Shown here one piece after another: positions 44,256-49,191 of a stretch of DNA of 49,191 nucleotides. Numbering within the stretch: position 1 is the stretch's first letter; each line of letters opens with the position of its first letter. The stretch covers positions 1 through 49,191 of the forward strand of contig NZ_KE386838.1 of the NCBI RefSeq assembly GCF_000429025.1. Direction: 5' to 3'. Source of the DNA: Actinospineispora spinosispora DSM 44797 (GTDB lineage: Bacteria > Actinomycetota > Actinomycetes > Mycobacteriales > Pseudonocardiaceae). The notes under the pieces were generated by a model. It made no database searches, was not told the DNA's origin, and saw only the letters and a list, made by a program, of their open reading frames with translations. Both the position numbers and the translations under genes were made by a program.

Positions 44256-45971
44256 TTAGCGTAACCGGCCGGGTCTGGACGGCAGCAATGCCACCGCCAC
44301 GGCGGGCACTCCGAGCCAGGCGAGCACGGCGGAGGCGAGTGCAAACGCCGGTACGTCGACCGGATCGAACGGCCCGCCCGCGAGTCGGCCGCCGACCACC
44401 GCCGCCAGCAGACCGGCACCGACCGCGACCGTGATCGCGGCGACCGCGACCGCGCTGAGCCTGGTCACCGGGTCGTCACCGGCCTGGCGGCAGCGCCGAC
44501 CGACCAGTGCCCCGGCCAGCACCGGGAGGATGAACACCACGACGGTCCAGCCGGGCGGCTGGATGGAGGGCATGACCGCCATCAGCGGCAGCTGCGGCAA
44601 CGGCCCCGGTGAGGTGAACAGTGGCGACGCGGCGGCCGCCCCGATCGTGACGCCCGGCCCGGCGACCCAGCTGACCGACGCCACCAGCGCGTTCGGCAGG
44701 TAGCACAGCGACAGCAGGGTCAGTCCGAGTGCCGCGCCGAAGCCGCCGGAGGACTCGAGCGACCAGTACAGTTCCCGGCTCGCCACGAGCAGCCCGGACA
44801 ACAGCATGAGCGCACCGGCGACGGCCAGCGCGCTGCCGCCGATCCGGGCGCCGGCCAGTCCGACCCGCAGCCAGTCCGGTGTCTTCGACCAGTATCGGGG
44901 CGGCCCGGTCACCCGCAGTGCGCTCGGACCCGCGCCGGCCGCGGCCACGAGACCTCCGCCGAGCAGTGCGGCCCACGGCGCGGCACGGACGTCGGCGCTG
45001 GGCAGTGAGGTGGCCAGCACGGCGACCGAGGCGTGGGTTCCGGCGAGCGTGGCGACGACCACCGAGGCGTCCTCGCGCAGCCGTCCCCCGAGCCGGGTCG
45101 TCGCGGTCGCCGCCGCGCGGGCCACCAGGGCGATCACCCCGATCGTCGGCAGCAGCGGGAGGGCTCCGAGTGGGGCGTCGGCGAGGACCAATGGCACCTG
45201 GTGCGCCGCCAGCCACAGTGGCACCGCGGTGCCGAGCAGGCGGCCGGGGGCCGGTCCGGCGCTCGCGGTGAGCCCGGCGACGGCGGCGACCAGCACCATC
45301 GCCAGGTAGCTGAGCGCGACGCTCGTCGATGCGGCGACGAGCAGTACCCGGAACCGGTCGCCGAGTTTCTCCATCGGCGGTTCGCCGCCGCAGGGACGGG
45401 CGGACGGCCGTTCCGGCTCCCGCTCGGGGCGCGTCGGCGACCGCCGTGGCGCCGCGCCCGCCGGGACCGCTTCCGGGCCCGCGGTGTCCGGCTCGGGGTC
45501 GACGGTCTCCTCGGGCTCACGTGGTGCCGCCGGTTCCTGTTCGGCGCTGGTGCCGGCGTCCGCCGGAACCTCCGGGCGGTCCGGCTCCGGCTCCGGCTCC
45601 GGCTCGGGCTCCGGCGGTTCGGTGGTGTCCGACCACGACCAGCCCTGCGGTTCGCCGACGGAGCTACGCCCGAGGTCCAACGGGTCGCCGGGGTGCGCCC
45701 AGCCCCATTCGGACTTGCCGTCGGACGACCGGGGTGGGTTGGAGCCGAGTTCGGGAGGCGCCCCGGAGTGCGACCAGGCCCATTCGGACTCCGCGTCGGG
45801 TGAGGTGCTCGACTCGGAGTGGGTCGTCGCCGAGTTCGACCATGCCCAGTCCTCTTTCGGCGGTGCTCCGCCTCCCCGGTACCGGTGGTCGTAGTTGCCG
45901 GCGGGCGCCGGGTCGGCGTCGCCGCGTGATCCGGGCTCCTGGGGGCCTTCTGGGGGCAGGTTTCCTGACAC
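44256..45971 (-). CDS. PerM-like (DUF6350) integral membrane protein with repeated WxW motifs
   Basis: A 571-residue homologue by position and topology of mycobacterial PerM (Rv0955), a membrane protein linked to cell division. Residues 1-205 are a hydrophilic, Pro/Glu-rich extension with four spaced WxW motifs (W42/44, W64/66, W89/91, W111/113), each in a [DE]WAWSH-like context, then an EPEPEPEP run. From about 205 there are ten or more membrane helices. It sits between the DUF5336 gene (11 nt upstream) and purN, as in M. tuberculosis. The assignment rests on gene order and hydropathy. Confidence 0.82.
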   Translation of the reverse strand: MSGNLPPEGPQEPGSRGDADPAPAGNYDHRYRGGGAPPKEDWAWSNSATTHSESSTSPDAESEWAWSHSGAPPELGSNPPRSSDGKSEWGWAHPGDPLDLGRSSVGEPQGWSWSDTTEPPEPEPEPEPEPDRPEVPADAGTSAEQEPAAPREPEETVDPEPDTAGPEAVPAGAAPRRSPTRPEREPERPSARPCGGEPPMEKLGDRFRVLLVAASTSVALSYLAMVLVAAVAGLTASAGPAPGRLLGTAVPLWLAAHQVPLVLADAPLGALPLLPTIGVIALVARAAATATTRLGGRLREDASVVVATLAGTHASVAVLATSLPSADVRAAPWAALLGGGLVAAAGAGPSALRVTGPPRYWSKTPDWLRVGLAGARIGGSALAVAGALMLLSGLLVASRELYWSLESSGGFGAALGLTLLSLCYLPNALVASVSWVAGPGVTIGAAAASPLFTSPGPLPQLPLMAVMPSIQPPGWTVVVFILPVLAGALVGRRCRQAGDDPVTRLSAVAVAAITVAVGAGLLAAVVGGRLAGGPFDPVDVPAFALASAVLAWLGVPAVAVALLPSRPGRLR

Positions 45972-45982
45972 GTGAGGTGGGA

Positions 45983-46975
45983 TCAGTCGGAGCGGCCGGG
46001 CCGGCCGTCGGCGTCCGACGGTGACTCCAGCTGTCGCGTCGGGGTCGCCGAGTCCGTGTCGGACGCCTCAGGCTGGTGAGCGGGCTGTGTCGATGGGGAG
46101 TGTGGCGTCTCGGTCTGCGGCCGCTCGATCGCCTGGGTGTGCTGTGGCTCCGGCTGGGCGGCGGCGGGCTGGGTCCCTGCCTGCTGCGGGGCGCCGGTCT
46201 GCTGCGGGTATCCGCCGTAGCCGCCGGGCGACTGGGCGTAGCCCTGGCCCTGCCAGCCGGCCGGTGCACTCTGCTGCTGCCCGTACTGCGGCGCGCCGTA
46301 CTGGGCCTGCGGCTGTCCCGGTGCCGGGTACTGGCCGGGCGGTGGGTACTGGCCGGGAGCAGGGTACTGGGCGGGCTGGTTCTGGTAGCCCTGCTGCTGG
46401 GTTTGCTGAGCCGGGTACGCGGGCCCCGCGTACGGCGTCTGCGGGTAGGGGTTCGCCGGGTACGGGGTAGCGCCTGGCGTGGGGTACGGGCCGGGTGCGA
46501 ACTGGCTCTGCTGCTGGAACTGCTGGGCGGGCTGGCCGTACGCGGCGCCGGGCCAGGCGCCGGACTGCTGCGCGGCCGGGGCGCCGGCCCCGCTCTTGAC
46601 GACACCGTGGCGGATGAGCAGTGCGCCGATCGCCACGCCCGCTTCGATGACGACGAGGAGCAGCGCGAGGATCGTCACCACGGTGGCCGACTGTGGCCCG
46701 GCGACGAGCCAGAGCAGTGCCTGGAGCGCGCCCACTGCGGCGATCACCGCGGCGGGCGCGAGCAGGCGGCCGAGCCGGGGCAGCAATGCCGCCCCGGCGA
46801 GCAGGCCACCGCCGAGAGTGAGCGCCCCGGTCACCCCGCCGGTCTGGGCTATCGGGCCGGCGATGAACCCGAGCAGATAGGCGACCACCGCCAGGGCCAG
46901 CGCCGCCAAGGTCAACCCCTTTGCGGGGCCGACGAGCGGGCCGTCGTGCGTGGACTGATCTGTCGGGTTGGTCAT
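45983..46975 (-). CDS. DUF5336 family membrane protein (Rv0954-like)
   Basis: A 330-residue protein. Four membrane helices occupy about residues 17-125 (LTLAALALAVVAYLLGFIAGP is the first). The remainder is a low-complexity tail rich in Pro, Gln, Tyr and Gly with YPAPGQ-type repeats. This layout and the location downstream of sucCD match the mycobacterial 34-kDa antigen family. The tail is probably disordered and could bind division or wall proteins. AGGAG lies 7 nt before the ATG, at the very edge of the MITE-like element. Confidence 0.88.
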   Translation of the reverse strand: MTNPTDQSTHDGPLVGPAKGLTLAALALAVVAYLLGFIAGPIAQTGGVTGALTLGGGLLAGAALLPRLGRLLAPAAVIAAVGALQALLWLVAGPQSATVVTILALLLVVIEAGVAIGALLIRHGVVKSGAGAPAAQQSGAWPGAAYGQPAQQFQQQSQFAPGPYPTPGATPYPANPYPQTPYAGPAYPAQQTQQQGYQNQPAQYPAPGQYPPPGQYPAPGQPQAQYGAPQYGQQQSAPAGWQGQGYAQSPGGYGGYPQQTGAPQQAGTQPAAAQPEPQHTQAIERPQTETPHSPSTQPAHQPEASDTDSATPTRQLESPSDADGRPGRSD

Positions 46976-46985
46976 CTACTGGCTC

Positions 46986-47154
46986 CTAGGAGGGTGCTGA
47001 ATAACTCCGGCCGTGGCGTGTGGCGGCCAGGTGACGTCATCGCAAGGCGGGCGGCAGGGTCGATACCGCTGTTGTACCGGCCCTGCCGCCCAACGCGGCG
47101 AGGGCGCCGCCTGGGCGTCACGCGGTAGGCCCGAGTTGTTCAGCGCCCTCCTAG
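46986..47154. repeat. 169-bp MITE-like inverted-repeat element
   Basis: The ends are 27-bp inverted repeats (outer part CTAGGAGGGTGCTGAATAAC, with four mismatches to the other end). Inside is another strong stem (GGGCGGCAGGG paired with CCCTGCCGCCC). No coding sequence and no clear target duplication are seen. It separates sucD from the DUF5336 gene and would form a branched structure in the transcript. Confidence 0.65.
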
Positions 47155-47171
47155 CGATGCGGCGACGCCGG

Positions 47172-48062
47172 TCAGGCGCGCGCCTTCATGATCTCGCGCA
47201 TGAGGTCGGCGGTTTCGCTGGGTGTTTTGCCGACCTTGACTCCTGCTGCTTCGAGTGCTTCTTTCTTGGCTTGTGCGGTGCCCGCTGAGCCGGAGACGAT
47301 GGCGCCGGCGTGGCCCATGGTCTTGCCTTCGGGGGCGGTGAACCCGGCGACGTAGCCGACGACGGGTTTGGTGACGTTGGCCTTGATGAAGTCCGCGGCG
47401 CGTTCTTCGGCGTCGCCGCCGATCTCACCGATCATCACGATGGCCTCGGTGTCGGGGTCGGCCTCGAACGCCTGCAGGGCGTCGATGTGGGTGGTCCCGA
47501 TGACCGGGTCCCCGCCGATGCCGATCGCGGTGGAGAAACCGAAGTCCCGCAGCTCGTACATCATCTGGTAGGTCAACGTCCCGGACTTCGACACCAACCC
47601 GATCTTGCCCGCTCCGGCGATGTCGGCCGGGATGATCCCGGCGTTGGACTCACCGGGGGAGATGATGCCTGGACAGTTCGGGCCGATGATCCGGGTCTGG
47701 TTGCCCTTCGCGCACGCATGCGCCCAGAAATAGGCGCTGTCGTGCACCGGAATGCCCTCGGTGATCACCACGGCCAGGGGGATCTGGGCGTCGATGGCCT
47801 CGATGACCGCGTCCTTGGCGAACTTCGGCGGCACGAACACGACGCTGACGTCGGCTCCGGTTTCCTTCATGGCCTCTTCGACGGTACCGAACACCGTCAG
47901 GTCCTTACCGCCGATCGTGACGCTCTGCCCGGCCTTGCGGGCGTTGACCCCGCCGACGATGTTGGTGCCCGCGGCGAGCATCTTGGTGGTGTGTTTGGTG
48001 CCCTCACCACCGGTGATGCCCTGCACGATGACCTTGCTGCTGCTGTTCAAAAAAATCGACAT
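47172..48062 (-). CDS. sucD: Succinyl-CoA synthetase, alpha subunit
   Basis: The ADP- or GDP-forming ligase subunit that carries the phosphohistidine. 296 residues of normal length. GITGGEGTKHT (15-25) binds CoA, and the active-site H251 lies in EGKTMGHAGAI. The ATG is 3 nt after the sucC stop, so both are cotranscribed. After the stop on the minus strand comes the MITE-like element. Confidence 0.97.
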   Translation of the reverse strand: MSIFLNSSSKVIVQGITGGEGTKHTTKMLAAGTNIVGGVNARKAGQSVTIGGKDLTVFGTVEEAMKETGADVSVVFVPPKFAKDAVIEAIDAQIPLAVVITEGIPVHDSAYFWAHACAKGNQTRIIGPNCPGIISPGESNAGIIPADIAGAGKIGLVSKSGTLTYQMMYELRDFGFSTAIGIGGDPVIGTTHIDALQAFEADPDTEAIVMIGEIGGDAEERAADFIKANVTKPVVGYVAGFTAPEGKTMGHAGAIVSGSAGTAQAKKEALEAAGVKVGKTPSETADLMREIMKARA

Positions 48063-48065
48063 GGT

Positions 48066-49191
48066 TCAGGCCCCCGCTGCCGCGAGCTCGGCGGCCTTGT
48101 CGGCCGCGTTGTCCATTGTGTCCACCTGGGTCACCAGCGGGTGGTTCGCCTCGTCCAGAATCCGCCGGCCCTCGAGCACGTTGTTGCCATCCAGACGCAC
48201 CACCAACGGCTTCGTCGCACTGTCACCCAAAATCTTGAGCGCCTCCACGATGCCGGTCGCGACCGCGTCACACGCGGTGATCCCACCGAACACGTTCACG
48301 AACACCGACTTGACGTCCGGATCCCCCAGGATCACATCCAGCCCGTCGGCCATCACCTGCGCCGACGCGCCACCACCGATGTCCAGGAAGTTCGCCGGCT
48401 TCACATTCCCGTGCTTCTCCCCGGCGTAGGCCACCACATCCAGGGTGGACATGACCAGACCGGCACCGTTACCGATGATCCCGACCTGACCATCATCGAG
48501 CTTCACATAGTTCAAACCCTTGGCCTTGGCCTTCGCCTCCAAGGGGTTCTCGGTGCGCTCATCGACCAACGCGGCATGATCGGGGTGACGGAAATCGGCG
48601 TTCTCGTCCAGGGTGACCTTGCCGTCCAACGCGATCACATTATCCGCGGGATCGCGGACCAGCGGGTTGACCTCGACCAGCGTGGCGTCCTCACCGACGA
48701 AGGTCTCCCACAACTTCACGATCACCGACGCGGCCTTGTCCGCCACCTCGGCCGGATACTTCGCCGCCGCCACGATCTCATCAGCCTTGGCCTTGTCCAC
48801 CCCGGCGATCGCATCGATCGGAACCCGAGCCAACGCCTCCGGCCGCTCCACCGCCAGCTGCTCGATCTCCATACCACCCTCAGCACTGGCCATCGCCAGG
48901 AAAGTACGGTTCGACCGATCCAACAAGAACGAGAAGTAATACTCCTCAGCGATATCCGAAGCCTCGGTCACCAACACCTGATGCACCGTGTGACCCTTGA
49001 TATCCATACCCAGGATCGCCCCAGCCTTCTCCTGGGCCTCACCCGCATCCTTCGCCAGCTTCACACCACCGGCCTTACCCCGCCCACCAGTCTTCACCTG
49101 GGCCTTCACCACCACAGCCGTACCAATCTCGGACGCGGCAGCCGCCGCATCCTCGGCCGTGGTGACGGTGCGACCCGGCAGCACCGGGACG
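48066..49191 (-). CDS. sucC: Succinyl-CoA synthetase, beta subunit (5' end beyond the window)
   Basis: The nucleotide-binding subunit of the TCA-cycle ligase. About 375 residues are present. The ATP-grasp fold shows KAQVKTGGRGKAGGV (nucleotide lysine and loop), EVNPLV and NIFGGI-like NVFGGITACDAVA. The first roughly 17 residues (family start MDLYEYQAKDLF...) are missing because the window ends; the visible sequence begins at VPVLPGRT. Confidence 0.96.
   Translation of the reverse strand, partial: VPVLPGRTVTTAEDAAAAASEIGTAVVVKAQVKTGGRGKAGGVKLAKDAGEAQEKAGAILGMDIKGHTVHQVLVTEASDIAEEYYFSFLLDRSNRTFLAMASAEGGMEIEQLAVERPEALARVPIDAIAGVDKAKADEIVAAAKYPAEVADKAASVIVKLWETFVGEDATLVEVNPLVRDPADNVIALDGKVTLDENADFRHPDHAALVDERTENPLEAKAKAKGLNYVKLDDGQVGIIGNGAGLVMSTLDVVAYAGEKHGNVKPANFLDIGGGASAQVMADGLDVILGDPDVKSVFVNVFGGITACDAVATGIVEALKILGDSATKPLVVRLDGNNVLEGRRILDEANHPLVTQVDTMDNAADKAAELAAAGA

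Noticed and set aside
44256..45971. Plus-strand frames antisense to the PerM-like gene
   Set aside because: The Ser/Gly and Arg/Pro-rich translations mirror the EP-rich and membrane segments of the minus-strand gene.

Overview
The window is high-GC actinobacterial DNA with frequent GTG, TTG and leaderless-looking starts, ATGA/GTGA overlaps and an F420 (FbiC) gene. Gene content and order point to Pseudonocardiales (the family of Amycolatopsis, Saccharopolyspora and relatives). The right end, read on the minus strand, runs sucC-sucD-DUF5336-perM-like-purN-purH, which is the order of the Mycobacterium tuberculosis Rv0951-Rv0957 block. The genus cannot be fixed from the sequence alone.

Layout. 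1-448: downstream of add, a composite of repeats with no gene. 449-12305: nucleoside salvage. A minus-strand run codes a BMP-type binding lipoprotein, a double ATPase, two permeases, cytidine deaminase and thymidine phosphorylase; adenosine deaminase lies further downstream. Between them sit a VapBC pair, a TetR regulator with a divergent membrane protein, and a coiled-coil protein. 12452-17606: an SRPBCC protein, a D,D-carboxypeptidase, a YihY/BrkB membrane protein, trpS and an Lrp/AsnC regulator. 17603-24293: a small acidic protein, an unrecognised protein, a membrane protein with a PLD-like domain, FO synthase fbiC, a low-GC lipoprotein hydrolase, xthA and an SH3-like protein. 24568-31827: monomeric isocitrate dehydrogenase, a DUF3500 protein with a likely 5' frameshift, an AraC regulator, a sterol desaturase-like enzyme, DUF3017, a fused YdcZ-type transporter and a pentapeptide-repeat protein.

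31844-41271 is an SOS mutagenesis locus. It holds dnaE2, imuB and imuA, and two perfect LexA boxes (TCGAAC-N4-GTTCGA). One box sits exactly over a promoter and the ATG of an unlisted 59-codon leaderless reading frame that runs into dnaE2. The other lies between imuA and a divergent gene coding a membrane-tethered ECF sigma factor with extracellular Ig/BACON-like domains; there it fills the gap between a TTGACA -35 and a weak -10. A small deaminase gene is divergent from dnaE2. 41272-41961 is a gene-free repeat mosaic. 41962-49191 is the purine/TCA block, with sucC cut by the window end.

The non-coding DNA is unusually rich in repeats: four 70-bp near-perfect palindromes, two inverted copies of a composite cassette of about 400 bp containing a 112-bp terminal-inverted-repeat element, two 215-bp direct repeats plus an inverted partial copy, three CCGTGAGTG...CACTCACGG palindromes, a 22-bp tandem array and a 169-bp MITE-like element. 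No tRNA, rRNA, CRISPR array, complete insertion sequence or prophage was seen.
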